This document shows, in pieces, positions 1 through 12,887 of a DNA stretch of 64,000 nt (its first letter is position 1; every line of letters starts with the position of its first letter). This stretch comes from Fasciolopsis buskii (taxonomy: Eukaryota > Platyhelminthes > Trematoda > Plagiorchiida > Fasciolidae). Made by a program: the position numbers and the translations under genes. The stretch lies in assembly GCA_008360955.1 (NCBI GenBank), contig LUCM01005843.1, positions 74,811 to 138,810 of the forward strand, written 5' to 3'. The notes beneath the pieces were generated by a model. That model was not told where the DNA came from and ran no database searches. It saw only the letters and a program-made list of their open reading frames with translations.

Positions 1-1
1 G

Positions 2-334
2 TTTTGTATCTATTCATTCGCATGTTCCTGTGGGACAATGTACATCGGCCGCACGACCAGGCGCTTGTCTGAACGCATCCGTGAGCACCAACGGGCATGG
101 TTAGGCACTGGAACAATTAAGTCACTTAATAGCGCAGTGGTTTCACATCTAGCACAGACTAACCACACCATGAATGTGACGCAAGCTTTACGGACTTTGT
201 ATAAGGTCAGAGGTCAACAATCCAGGTTGGCAAAGTGTCGCCTCTTGAGCACTGCGGAAGCTGTCGCAATCCGTCTTCACAATCCTCTACTTTGTTCTCA
301 AAAACAATTTGTGTTTGCACTTCAACCCCCTTGA
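2..334 (+). mobile_element. Penelope-like element, C-terminal GIY-YIG endonuclease (cut by window start)
   Basis: This open frame enters from the left edge and ends in TGA at 332-334. It encodes the C-terminal endonuclease of a Penelope-like retroelement. A Cys-rich lead-in (CSCGT) is followed at once by YIGRTTRRLSERIREH, the GIY-YIG core of this family with its conserved Tyr, Gly, Arg and downstream RI.EH helix. A HLAQTNH motif and an AEAVAIRLHNP tail follow. In PLEs this domain nicks DNA for insertion. The reverse transcriptase should lie left of the window. A diverged relative lies on the minus strand at 44029-44220. The frame is open, so this copy is less decayed than most repeats here. 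Confidence 0.85.
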
Positions 335-1450
335 CCCACCCCCCGTCTCAGTACAAACCCTAGAAAACAAAACAATAAACACTACAAATTCCTTCCCCAC
401 CCATATTTGTATATGACTAATCCAATCCTTCTTATAGTGAAAATATTTTGTCAAGATATATATATAGTGATGTAATGGCATGAGTACGAATCACTGGAAA
501 CAAGCTTGTTCTCCAACTTGTGTTTTCTCACTGTGCTCTGTGGTAATTTTCAAGGAATTGCAGCTTCCACCCACAAAACTCGTCATCTCCTGCACAATTT
601 CCTGCACACAGGGCGATCATTTGGCCGAACCCCTATTCGCCCTGCATTCGTGCATAACGTCGGACACTCTTTCGTTTCTCTACATCTATCGTTACCTCTC
701 TCAGCTGGCGTCATCCAGTATACGGTTTAAGGAAGTGTATTTCAAAGCCAATGGCCGTATGAACTATATGTCAGACTCGCTGGTGTCCCAAGCGCACTGA
801 TGTCTTCTTCAAACTCAGATAAGTCTCCCGAGTCAGCAACATTATGCCACTCTATCAACCCCTTTTTCTTGACTTATCCCCCTGCCGCCCTAACTCCGTA
901 GCATTTGTCCAACCCTGATCTCCATATATAACATAACTTAAATTGACCAGCACGATCGCTTTGTCTCTGCATCCATTATTGTTGTCCCCGTTACACATGG
1001 CGGCAACATTCTCTGAGGCTGAATGCAATGATGACTGACTACTTTACACCGGCTCAGGTACCAAACACCCACCAGGCATCCTGCTCAATGCGTCTTGTTG
1101 ATCATTTATCTTCCACTTCCAACCATTATTTAATGATGCAACACCCTTCTGCCTTGGGTCGACGCCCCGTCAATCTCAAGATGTAATACCCCGTCAAATA
1201 AGAGAGGTCAGAAATTAGCAGAAAAATTTCGAAAATGTTGGCTGACGGTAAAAATCATGAATCTACCCTAGATTCTCAGTTAACGATGAACCGAGCTTCA
1301 TCTACCATGATATCTGTCAATGGCACGGGGTCTTTCGGACAATTTTTATACCTTTACAAATGCTTCTTTTATAACAGAGGAAATTAATCGCATCCGTCTT
1401 TTCGTACTCCCATGAAGTTTTGATTCCTTACTGAACACAGAGACGTGGCT
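335..1450. other. No gene seen; probable PLE 3' untranslated region then unassigned DNA
   Basis: AT-rich sequence follows the PLE stop, with a short TA run near 456-467. Short open frames at 480-800 have no recognisable domain and look like chance ORFs. Confidence 0.4.
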
Positions 1451-1454
1451 CTAA

Positions 1455-1860
1455 AATAATGATAACACGCATATTTCTCGATTTCCGGAAGGCGTGCGTT
1501 GGGCAAGAACAAATTTGTACGAAGATGGCACAGAGACAAGAAAAAACAAAAGTAAACAAAAAATAGAGTTATACGTGTATGCTCCCCAGAACAAACCGAG
1601 AGCTCGTGGAGGCACGATCACAATCTGCAGTGTAATACACAAGACAGACGTTTGCCAGTCAAAATCGTTTGGCAGGATAATAAAACACTTTCTAGCAATA
1701 GTTTTCATTAGCAGGCAGCTAGTTATCCTCTGCTTACATGCTCCGAAAGTGCGTACTGCAGGCGCGAAATTTAGATGGAGGGCGGTGGCAGACTTCCGGG
1801 AGTAGCCAGAATCCTCGGAAATCGGGAGGGTTGATTGTTGCACAGAAAAGTTAGGCAGAG
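1455..1860 (-). mobile_element. CR1-like LINE 3' end (relic, minus strand)
   Basis: Read on the minus strand, this stretch ends in a block also found at the ends of LINE relics at about 11080-11130 (minus) and 17560-17620 (plus): a CATCTT-like piece, then AAATTTG and TCTTG, then a short tail of ATT-type repeats. The minus frame 1451-1843 ends in KFVLAQRTP followed by NREI. The copy ending at 11050 has KFDLVLRTL followed by NREI in the same place. I infer the terminal part of a CR1-like non-LTR element whose 3' end is at about 1455. Confidence 0.5.
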
Positions 1861-4800
1861 AAAATGGAGACCAATATGGAAATAATAACGGGATGGAATT
1901 TAGTTAAAACTAAATTGGACCTCTTGAGAGGTAGATATAAGAACGGTGATTAACAACAACGATTATCCGTTATAATGTTCACTACAAAGGCAGCTGGAGA
2001 CAGCCAGGATTACGCCGGACCATTTGAAGAATGAAATATTATGAAGAATTGTGCTCGAACAGGCTATGGAGCTTGCAAGAATGCTCGTGCGACTGGTGGG
2101 GAACTGGAATAAGTGAGGAAACGAGGTTGTATAAGAAGTGAAAATAACCCTGTCCTCTATGCTGTTATTTTTGGTGCCGGAGTTTTTGGTTTAGTTGGCG
2201 GAAATGGCGAGGAAGTTAAGGAGGTATGCAAGCCACTGGTAACGGTAACCGTGCTTTTGGCCAATCAGAACGATCCATCTGATTACGGGCAGCCGATGAG
2301 CCGCGTGGTCTTAGCTGCTTTTGCTTTAACGGACCTGTTCCGGGCTCCAGGTCTGGCAGGGATGAGCACGGACTAAGGTAAGAGTTGTCATTGACAAGGC
2401 CTGTGTTGCATCCGCACTTTCTGTTAGCCGGCGGATAGGAATTGCGGTGATTGGCAGACCCGGAGAAAAAACAGAGCGAGTGGGAGGAAGAAGCATTTTG
2501 GAATGTGCTCCAGCTGGTTTTATGGTGAGTAAATAGTATGGCAAAATCTGGCTAGAGGTACTAAGATGTAATAGCAATTACACGTTTTGTGCGAGTAGCA
2601 ACAGTTCATTTCCCATGAGCGTTTCAAGGTTCAGACGGCCCTTTTCAAATGGGCAGAATAACGGAGTCTTCCGGCGACGCGGATGTATGCTATGCGCCTC
2701 CACGCTGCTCACTTCGTGTAAGATGTATGGTGCAGGCGGTCCTAGACTGTATGATCCTAATGGAAAATAAACTTGCAAAATGCATTTTTTACTACAACAG
2801 ATATCATTTGGTTATCCCTGAGGTTTGCGAAACCACCGGTTTGCAAGGTGGAAAAGCATTCCGAAAGTTGGTTTCTAAACGCCAGGGACTGGGGTAACGT
2901 CAAGCGAATGTGCAGGCGACTGAAGTTGTGAACATTCCATGAAGTTATATATATATGTATGATTCTATGGGGAAAAGTCCGATCAATGTTGCCCTTGCAG
3001 TAAGGATACGCACGCATGCATGTTAGCACAAGCATGAAATTCCCAATTGTAAAATTTGAGAGCACGGCAGCAAACAAGATCGTTTTAGGTGCTGTAATGA
3101 CAACGTTTGGGAGGAAGGTGCGAAAACACAATGGAAGCTTTCCGACTCGTTAACTTTGCCAGAGAAAGTATGGCAAAGAATGGTTAAGGTCAAATCATGC
3201 CTGCGGCCTAAGCAGTAGGGATCCATCAAAACAGTGATCCCTGTTGTCTTGGTACCAACACGTCAGATTCCTCAATCCACCCTGGCCAACGTCTCAAAAC
3301 ACTTACATAGACAGTGACCCCGTAAAACTGAAATAACGATTATCAACACCAACCGTCAATACGAATTGCATCGTATTTTTGAAAGACACATCATTCCGAT
3401 TTCCAGATATTTGCAACCACCATGCTTACATTCCGAGTGCCCATTCGAAAACCTGAAAATCATCCTGTAGTTGGCTTGATACCGAGCATTGAAAGCAAGC
3501 TTTATTGTCATATTGCTTTAATCAATAACGCATACAATTAAACGCTAACAAATGCAAAGGGAATTCGTCAACAGTTACAAGTTATTTAAGTTTTCACTAA
3601 AATAGTGATGCATATCTGCGAATGGGTGTCCACATAAGTTTATACGCATAGAAGTGCATTTTTGCACCCATATGTAAACTCACTTTTTTCTATGACCCAC
3701 CTGAGGCTTGATTGTTTCTGCTATTTTAGGCTCCACGACTATGAATGAAGAGGAAAGACCAGTGAATTACTGTTGAAAAATCTCAGAAAGACTCATAGTT
3801 AACAGTGAAACCTGTACATTTAGAAAATATCTTTGTATTCATATACACAACCTGCGGTCTTTCTTCAAAGGACGCCATTAGTAAAATAAGGTTTAAGATT
3901 GCTTCGATGGATGTTAGCCTACATGAGACGAACTAGTAGAATTCCTTACTCGAGGACAAAAATTAGCAACCTATGTCTCGTTTGATTTGTGTTAGCTTCG
4001 GGACACTCAAAGCTAACCCTCACGGGCACAGGTAACACTATCTAATGTTTTCCATGTAGCCACCAAAAGTTAGCCAGAGTTTCCCAAAGCGCCCCAAAGA
4101 AGTACGAGTGGGGCCTGTAACATGGATGTCTCCCCGGTACCTTAGCACATTTCTCTCCCCATTAATTCACCGAATTAAGCGGGACGGCAGGTCTCTGTTA
4201 TGATTAGACGCCGTCCTCTTCGCCCAGCTCTTTTGATTCAAATCACATCTTTTCCGACAAGAAACCAACTCAGGAATCAGGATCTATGGGCTTGGTCCTT
4301 CAAGCGCGAGCTAATTTGTGGCTTCATCTGTCATGAGCCCTTATCGTGATCTGTCAGTTCGCCAACGGACTGCTGTTTCTGATGATTTTTCTTCACAACA
4401 GTGCACCCGTCCCGTTCTCCACCAGTTAGTCTGCAGTTTCTTCTACTGTCTCCAGCTCCACAATTGGACACATCCAAAGTTTGCAAAATAAAAGTTATTC
4501 AAAAGAAACCGCATTTGAAGCCGATGGACTTCTACGATTGCGCAACTTCTGTCGGATGCCGCCGCTTCCATTTGTCGCGACCCGTGGTATCCACAATTTT
4601 CGGCCTTCCATGCTCAGTGTACGTTCAAGGTACTGTCCAACAGACTATACTTTTTGCAACTCACTGCCCCTAACTCTGTCTGTTCTTTGTTTTTGTGCTT
4701 TTTCTTGCCTTGCGTAATTCTTTATGTCATATCCGACTCAGGTTTATCTCATCTGTCCAGGAGCTTGCCGCATGAGAATATCTACTCGGATCTTTGACGA

Positions 4801-7800
4801 TCCATTTGGGTCTTTTGCGTGTACATGCGGCCCACGGAATAAGCAACAAAAGTGGCCAGGCGACATTGCCGAGAATTCTCCGTCGGCTCAAATTTCTGAC
4901 AACTGTTTGTGACCATCTGTAATTTTTAATCACCCAATATTTACAATAGTTGTCATGTGATCGATCGTCCATCCCGCGTGCTTGAACGTTTTTTTATTTA
5001 TTCGTCACCGTCGTTAACGAACATTATGATCATGCATGCTGTGTTTGCCTTAGCAATGTCCGAGAGATAACCTATCGTTATAATTTTCCCTGTATTCTGT
5101 ATTTTTAGGAGCAGCCTTTCGAAGCATTTCGAACTGGTGCAGCCACGAGGAATCTAGTTGTTGGTTTCTGACGTGTTCCATAATGTTTACCGATGAAGAA
5201 TAGCACAGAGGTCGTTTTGCAAACGTTCGTTAAACACTTTCTAACCCGAGTCTATTGCACTGCTGCATGTTCGAACAAACAGACGTGAAATCATTTCAGA
5301 ATAGACCTTACGTGGGTTTTCCATATTATCACCTCCAGAGTTCTGAACGTCCTATGCAATAAACCAGTCGGTATTTTAGCTTTTGCAACTCCAAGCAATA
5401 TGCTCTAAAAGGCTGAAGGTGCGAGAGTAATGTCATCCTTGACTGCCTTGACCGCGATAGATGAAGGAAATAATTCTTGGTTACTTCTGGTGGCACCTGT
5501 AGTGATGCGAAATTTTTCCGCACGCGTTTCCCCATTTTAGACTGAGAATGGCACCGACCAATTTGTACACCATAAGCCAAGGGGCATTAAATCGCTTTTC
5601 ATGCTGCTTTTGTTGATGCTGAGCTCAAGAGGTGGAGCGGATAAACCGCTTGTGCATAACCTGTGAACGGAAAATAAGTACTGCGCTTAATCACGTGGAG
5701 GTTGTTGATGACGCAGTCACGACAGCCATTGTGTCATAAGATGTAATAAAAACGACACCGTGTATATTTTTCGGTTTACGAGAAGCATACATTGTGGCTT
5801 GATCAAAGTGTGACAAGCGGAGCAGGGCCAAACACCGGCAGCAATAAACAAGTTTAAAAACAAAATGAACGGTCAAGAGAAGGATGACTCTAATCTGAGC
5901 ATGTTAGAACAAAGGTCACCGGTTATTCAAGAAAAATCAAGGAAAGCTCCGTCAGACGGAAAAGACAGCAAATGCAGTGGCATGGGCCATTTGTAGGCGT
6001 CGACGCGCGGTAGCGTGGAACAGAAAATATGAAGCTGTGTCCGTGACAGAGAAGCGGGTTTGGTTAGCAAGATCCAAGGTTCAACTTACACGCGACGGCG
6101 GCCTGATGGGCGGGTGACTGGAAAGTGCAGAGGAAATTCTACAGTTGAAATGAATGATCAGTTTTGTCTAACAGCATTCAAAATGTGCAGGATGATTTCT
6201 AAGATGATTCCAACGGCCGAGAACATAAGGAGGAGATAAGCTGGTGCAAAAGGGGAAGCCCAAACCAGACGAAACAAAGGAGGAGCTGTTATTTAGTAAA
6301 TACATTCTGCGATGAGTAAACCGTGGGGGTCGATACGTTAGTTTCGTGATAAGGAGAAGGATGGGATGACTGGAGACATTGCTGTGGGAGCAAAAGGTCT
6401 AAACATAAAAGGTAAATAAATATATACGTGTTATGAATGTGTCCATTAGCAGATCGGCTAGCATGGCCTATGTGGAGGCGTCATAGTATTTTTAGTATCT
6501 GGGACAGGTTGATGGCGGAAGTTCTAGATGAAACAGATCAAGAAAAGCAGTTTCTATGCGGCATCGGCCCACTGGAGATGCATTTTTCCCGCCTACTAGT
6601 TGTGCGTCCGAGAGCCGGGATATAGAATTCATGGGTGCTTATGAGGTGTTAAGGCGTTGAGCGGATCTTTTAGTTTCCTAGCTGATGTTTAGGATAGTGA
6701 GACAATGTATGCTCCGGAGGCCATTTCAGATTTATCGGGTTTAGGTGACCGTTTGGGATCCGGGAGGTGGTACCTGTGTGGAAAACACATAGTAAAGTCT
6801 CAGGCTGAGCAGTGCGCACTGTATCAATTGATGTAAATTCTGGGGGATGTGTAAGCCAAATAGTGGTTCTTACCAACTCATATAGGGACACAAATGGATT
6901 GCCATGAATAATGGTGTACGATAATAATTGAGGGTAGTAAACGAGCGCCTGCTTGGCGACAGTCAAACCAAGTGGTTACATTAGAGCGAAGTGGATGCTA
7001 CGGGCCAATAGGCGCTCTATTCTGGTGCTCTGATCGTATTCGCGAGAGCCAGATGATAAACAAAGACCAAAATTTGGAGCGTCGAACTGATGGTTTCTTT
7101 GAAAAAGACAGAAGGGCAATCTGCAAGATGTCCCAGCTGGCAGCCATGATGAGCAAACAAGAGGAGGAAAAATGGTTGGACGTATTAGAATGCGTGTGAA
7201 GTTTTGCGATGCCACGTGTTGGTTTTTTTACTTGGCTTTCAGGAACATTTAGTGGTACATTTTGAAGGGCCAGATGAAGGGCGAGGCTCTTCCATGGTCG
7301 CCTAATCCGGAGTTCATGAAATTGGCAAGGATTTCCTGGCTCCCCATTATATATCATCAAATCGACTCCTGGGATGTCCACTGGCATTACTGTCTTTGTG
7401 ATTGCGATTTCCACTTTGCTGGCCCTTGGTGACACTTGAAGACAGTATTCCCCGATTTAAATGGATTTTCCCGTCGGTCAGCATTACTTTTCCGACTAAC
7501 CACAGCAACGACCAGGAGTCTGGCCAAATCTTATTTCCAATCTAATTTGGCTATCCTTAACCTTTACTAAATAATAGTAATAATATCGGTATACTTCTCA
7601 AAGGGTGTCGCGACGAATGCAGGATGCATAGTCGAAACTAGCACGTGATATGCCACTGTAGCGGAACATGGATTCGTTCCTCCAGGTAGCTTGTTTAACC
7701 GAACGTTGACCACCAAGCGCGGTCGCCATTTGTGTGTTGCTCACACACGCCTCCCTCGCACGCTTCTGTCAAAATATACTCAACCTGCTACCGCCTCCGA

Positions 7801-7990
7801 CTGTCTTTCCCTCGTACCGGTCAAGTGTCAGGGTTGCCAGTATTGCAATCGTATGTAGTCGAGTAAGAGTGATGCATAAGTGGTCACAAAGGTCGAGGGT
7901 GGGCAAAAGTAATGCGACATTCGCGCTAGGACAATCGTTTCTACACCACTGGCCGAACTAACCCACATGACGTCTACAGAATCATCCTGA
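1861..7990. other. No supported gene; decayed repeat-like DNA
   Basis: Short open frames occur on both strands (for example 2757-3131 minus, 4401-4912 plus and 6998-7435 minus), but none shows a motif, splice structure or conservation within the window that I can name. The setting, between LINE relics, suggests heavily decayed LINE sequence. I cannot assign families. Confidence 0.35.
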
Positions 7991-7998
7991 ACCTAAAC

Positions 7999-8270
7999 CT
8001 AATTCGTGTCTTGCTGATTTGTCTCTTGTCCAATTTCGAGTGATTTAGACCCTCTTCCTGGAATGTTGATAGTTATCCCGTCCAAAGTTACCAAACTGAG
8101 TAAGAGAGGTTCCGATACCGTGTATTCGAGCAACGCATATCCAAGCTGGAGCGAAGCCCAAAACAAAACAAGACTGATCGGCAAATTTCTACGGTAGTGA
8201 ATTAAAAAGGTATCAAAAAATGCACGAAAATAAAAACCTGATATTTGTGGCCAGTGTAATAGCATAATGA
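7999..8270 (-). mobile_element. CR1-like LINE thumb-region relic (minus strand)
   Basis: About 66 bases at 8130-8198 align at roughly 75% identity by eye with 19490-19558, starting from a shared CAACGCATAT and ending in AATTTCTACGGTA or a near copy of it. The minus-strand reading resembles the region after the RT catalytic core of CR1-like LINEs, but it is too decayed for a family call. It carries no intact function. Confidence 0.45.
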
Positions 8271-9070
8271 GAGCCGAATGTGCAAGCTTATCGAGAGTGA
8301 ACAGCCATCCATGTCAATACTCGCGACACAACCAGCGTGGCGCCTCTCAGAAAGTGTGACACAAAGAAACCGGGTGATGAAAATGGTATGTGATCGGTCC
8401 ATGTAAATTGGTAAATTTGGGCTATTCCTATTTAGTATGAGGGTTTACCGCATAAATGGGACAATTTTCAAAATAGTCCTTCCTCGGAGACTCTGGTTAG
8501 AGGGTCTCTTCCAACTCTGTGAAAAGTTTATGCCAGCACGGCTTTACGTCGGTGGAACGTAGCCTAATGATGATGACTGATGATGGGTAATTTTGCCGAC
8601 TGCAGTCTGACACTGACGAAGATTCTGCCAGGGTGAGTTCATGACCGCAACTTCGAGGGCGTTAGTTACGGTACAATGGGATGCTGCAAAGAATGTGTAA
8701 ACATACACACAATTGCATAGAAATATTCGTAAACATGTCTGAGTGACTGGGTTGGAGATTGTTGTGATCTGTGCCTGAAATTACTTACAGGGAATTGGAG
8801 GGGACCAGCAAATTTATGAGCTTACGGTTTATACTGTGTATTCGCTCGTCATTTTGGTTGTATCAACGTCAAAATAGGGCTGGTTAAGCCAAATCGTTTG
8901 GGATCATTAGATGGGTGGCAAGAAAAGCTCTGGCAGAAATGTGCATTTAACAAGGGCTCAAAGGGAAAGAAAAGAGTATTGTGCGGGCAGAGGGATGCAA
9001 TTAAAAGGCACAAGCTGAGTGAGTGGAAAGTAGCATTGGATGGAACAGTCTGGCGCTCCCTATTTCAGAT
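8271..9070. other. No gene seen
   Basis: No convincing open frame or repeat structure. It is flanked by LINE relics and is likely decayed transposon DNA. Confidence 0.3.
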
Positions 9071-10300
9071 AATAATGATGGTATTCATATATATTTCGAG
9101 GTTTGCCGGAAACCATGAAGGTTGCATGATCACAGGTTACAATGGAATTAACGGAGCAAAAATGTTCGTTCAGTTGTTAATCGCAGAGTAATTCTGAAAA
9201 TGAAAGTAGTCGGGTGGTACGATGGACTGGAAAGTGGATAGCCATAAGTGATGAGGCCCAGGGCGTGGAACTTTCACTGTCAAGGTCAGTCGATCTGCAC
9301 CGGTGGCTTTGTCCGTCGGTGTTCGTTTGCTGCCTAGAAGATGAGCAGCAGCGGATACAAATTGAGGGTTATGAAGACAGTGGAAAACTAGAAAAATTAT
9401 ATATAAATCATTTATTAGTCAAATGGGTTATCATTTGGAACTCGTTAGAACGGATAAATGAACGGATTGTTCGAGTTCAGGGGAATCGACTTGGTCAGTG
9501 TCGCAGCCATTTAGAGTCGGAAGAAAAACGTGCAAATGCCTATGTACATGCAACTGGCTTGCGTAATTGAAATGAATCACCGCGAAAACGACCAAGAGTA
9601 TTTTTGTGCAAGTCCGCAATTTCAACCCGAGGGTCATTTAGGGCAACGTATATAAAGAGGAAATTCGCAGTTGCACGACAGGAAAGCAAATGCTGACGTG
9701 TGCAAGGTGGATTAAATAGCAGAACGAACATGCAGAAGAACCAAGTTTGACTGAAATGTCATCAAATTTGTAACCATTTTTCCCACTTTGCTGCTGATTA
9801 AATTAAGTGCATGTCAAACCAGAAGACGGACTTAATCCCACTGGATAAAAGCTGGTTATAATAAGAAAACTCGTGCATGAGGGCATCACTTGCGCAGCGA
9901 CTGCGATCGATTCGGCGTCGGTTTACGTACTGGAGTACGGAGGCTGTTGTAGACGACTTGATGCAAGGCACACAGTGGTGCTGAGAAAAGATCGAAGTCT
10001 CTGTTGAGCAGTGGTTGCAGCATATTTGAGCGCCTAAACCTTGTTGATGCGGTAAATCAGGAACTGGCTTAGTAGTCAAGGGCATTTGGACGACGACTGT
10101 CTTCAAGTTGAAAACACCATTAGAAGATTTCAAAACAGGATAACAGTTCGAAAACTCAAGAGAGCAGACAACCTGCAAGGGGATAGGAGGGTGAAGAGCC
10201 GGTCTGAAAGCTGTACTCCTAGTGATACATGGTGGATCCCATCGTTTTCCACCGGTGGAACAGATCCTAGCCCGCCCATTGTAGTACCGTATTTATTATA
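9071..10300 (-). mobile_element. Probable CR1-like LINE 3' region (minus strand, weak)
   Basis: The left edge has an AATAATGATGG run followed by ATATTTCGAGGTTTGCCGGA. This parallels the terminal blocks at 1471 and 11080, which read ATATTTCTCGATTT and ATATTTCCCGATTT. I therefore place a minus-strand LINE 3' end at about 9071. The rest (frames 9798-10178 minus and 9214-9570 plus) shows no clear domain, so the right limit is a guess. Confidence 0.3.
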
Positions 10301-11050
10301 ATGGCCACTAGTAAAAGCAATAAAATGAGTGCACAATAATCTGATTGAGATGCACAAATAAGGCCCCGTCCAAATGGCGGGCTTCTGACTCCATTAAGAA
10401 CTAATAGGTGCAGCAAGAGAGAGCAAGCAGGTTTTAAAGCTAACACAACCAGCTTCGTTTTCTGAATTTGCTGTTGCTTGAGGATGGACGAAGGGTTGAA
10501 TTTGATTGAGGTGTGACAGGAGGTTGTGAGGTAAGAAAGGAGACTTGGAAAATTAGGTCAGGAGTAGATATTACAGTTTTGACGGCCTAAGCGAAGTCAA
10601 CAAATATATCAGCAGAAAGAATAGTGTTCATGGATTAGAGATCGGATATTGAGGGCAGAAATCTCGGACTGATAAACTGGAGGGAGAGGATCAGAGATAA
10701 CGGCAAAGATATCGAGACGAATATTGCCACAATTTCTAAGAAACAGGTCGAAAAATGGGATAGTTAACTGTGGCATGACCAGTTAAGATAAGGAGGGGAG
10801 GAAGGATAGTGGAATTGTGGGATTCGCAAGACCTAAGACACTGATGAAGGCATGCGTCACAGCAAGGTTAAACAAATCGGATAGGCTACACTACCCAAGC
10901 GTGCTACGGCGCACATCAAAAGAAGTAAATGGTACTCGTTGAGTACACAAACCTGTGGCAGAAAGACCAGGATAGCGGGGTATTACGGCTCCGGGCGGAA
11001 ATTAACATTACAGCTGTAAGAACGGTAAATGCAAACAAAATTCTGCTGGC

Positions 11051-11500
11051 TATTAATAATAATATTATAATAATTTATATTTCCCGATTTGCGAGAAGTG
11101 TGCGCAAAACAAGATCAAATTTGAACAAGGATGACGCAGAGTAAACGAGAATAACAGAAATCAAAAGACATAACGGGATGAGAGCGACCTTGAGTTGTTC
11201 GGGAAGCATACTGGAAAATGTACTCAGATGCTGCAGAAATCACAAGTGTGCCAGTCAGAAACCAAAACCAGAAAGCTTCTTTCAAAAGACTACACAGAGT
11301 TCCCTGAGGCTGTTTGCAGGTAGTGGACTACGAGTCATTTCGTGTTTAAGTGCACTAAGTGTGCGTACGCGGAGTAAAACGTGGACTGATCTCAAGGGCG
11401 CCTGTAGAGATATGACCGGAGTCACCGAAAGACAAGAGCGTTACGTAATGGACACGAACGTTAAGCTGAGAAGATCAGAAACAATGGTAATACGATAGTT
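11051..11500 (-). mobile_element. CR1-like LINE 3' end with ATT-type tail (minus strand)
   Basis: The low-coordinate edge carries a run of ATT/AAT units (11051-11080). Just inside it is the terminal block shared with the relics at 1471 and at about 17570 (plus strand). Simple 3' repeat tails are typical of CR1 and related LINEs, which reverse-transcribe from the 3' end. The minus-strand reading here ends in KFDLVLRTL then NREI, like the copy at 1455. The upstream LINE body is disrupted. Confidence 0.55.
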
Positions 11501-12318
11501 GCAGGAAAGTAATGAAAACCAGGCGGAATGCCACGCAAAGTGTATATGGTAGCCGTATGTAACAATAATAAAAGGACGATAAAATGCTGAAGAAGGTAGA
11601 GGAAAACCGTCAAGGTTATCTCAGGCTATCTGGAAAACATTTTCTGAAGCTTTTTACGCAGATAACATGAAACTGCTGATTTTATTCATATGAGGCTGGC
11701 AGTAGGCTGGACTGATAGTTGCGTTGGAGAAGAGAAATCTGGCGTAAAAACATTTCTTAAATACACCGGCTAAGAATGTCCCCTGCGGTATCATTTTTTA
11801 ATGTCGCAGCTTTTGATTTTACTCACTAGAACGGATGTGAAATGTGAGGTGCGCGTTCCGTTCCAGCGGCAGTAGTAAATGGGGTTTTGCCCAGTTGTAA
11901 GGATCCATCTGAGCTGGGGTATCCAAGGCAACCAGCGACGTAATTTAATTTGAACGAAACAGTGCTCGAGCGCCAAATCTGGCCGACAGCTTCCTAAAAG
12001 GAGTGAGAGGCCAGCAACTTTGGAGTTGCCCTTTTAAGGACGGAACCGGCAACAGCGAGTCTAGCCCGGGTGCGGGATCTGAAACACAAAAGATAGAGAT
12101 AGTCTGGCTTGGGTGCCAGCTTGATGCTATGGCGGTTATTAAAACAAAGAGAATAGACTTGCAAAGTAGTGCTTCTAGTGCGCAAAATTTGGTAATGATC
12201 TGAGCTACAGTAGCAGCTTTAGGGGTAGTTGCAGGTTTTGGGTCACCAAATGCTGCTTATTTAGCGCCGCAAACCAGTAAAGAGGACAAGGTGACATGAG
12301 AACCGAGAAGTGCACATA
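11501..12318. other. Decayed repeat DNA, no gene seen
   Basis: It lies between a LINE 3' end and a LINE endonuclease relic on the same strand. It is probably the body of the element ending at 11051, with internal loss. I see no supported coding frame. Confidence 0.35.
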
Positions 12319-12618
12319 CTAGAGGTGTTTAAAATCGAGGAATGCGATGAAAGCAATGATCCATCGAATAATGCGTTCGCATTTACTCAACCCACCTAAT
12401 GGTCGATCAACTGTGCTAGTGGAAACGAGGGCACAGCTGGTAAGGGTGGAAGGCAAGTCAAAGAATGTGTTAGCGTAGACGTGCGAGAAAGTGGTCAGGA
12501 AAAGGTTAGGCCGATTTCCAAGAATTCCAGATGGTGAGTGCAGTGAAGACTCGGACATGAGGCAGAATTCCAACCCACGTTCGCAAGCCCCGTCTAGCCC
12601 AGTGTTGGCCAGCGTCAA
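12319..12618 (-). mobile_element. LINE endonuclease C-terminal relic (minus strand, weak)
   Basis: The minus frame reads RPNLFLTTFSHVYANTFFDL and then CALVS. This resembles the end of a LINE AP-endonuclease domain (LDLxxT ... SDHxLV), but the SDH catalytic triplet is changed. It lies just downstream, in the minus direction, of the RT relic at 12888-14200. It may be the start of a second LINE whose 3' end is at 11051. Confidence 0.35.
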
Positions 12619-12887
12619 ATCGGTTTAGAGCGAGACATCTGGTGAATTTGCCAGATGGGTTTTGAACTGGGATATACTTGGGCACGATCGCAGATAGTTA
12701 GGGAGTTTGTTCGACAGTTTACAGTAAAAAACTGTAAAGGATTTTGCTCTTGTCGATGGTCAAGTCAGGAGTATTTTTAACGAGTGGGATACACCACGAA
12801 GGGGGCATGGGGGACCACCGTTGCCATATGTGGCGTCTATAGCGGAATGAAAATTATTATGACAAACATGGAGGAGACATACAGGGT

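Noticed and set aside
9214..9570. 118-codon plus frame
   Set aside because: No motif and inside a minus-strand LINE-rich stretch; not supportable as a gene.
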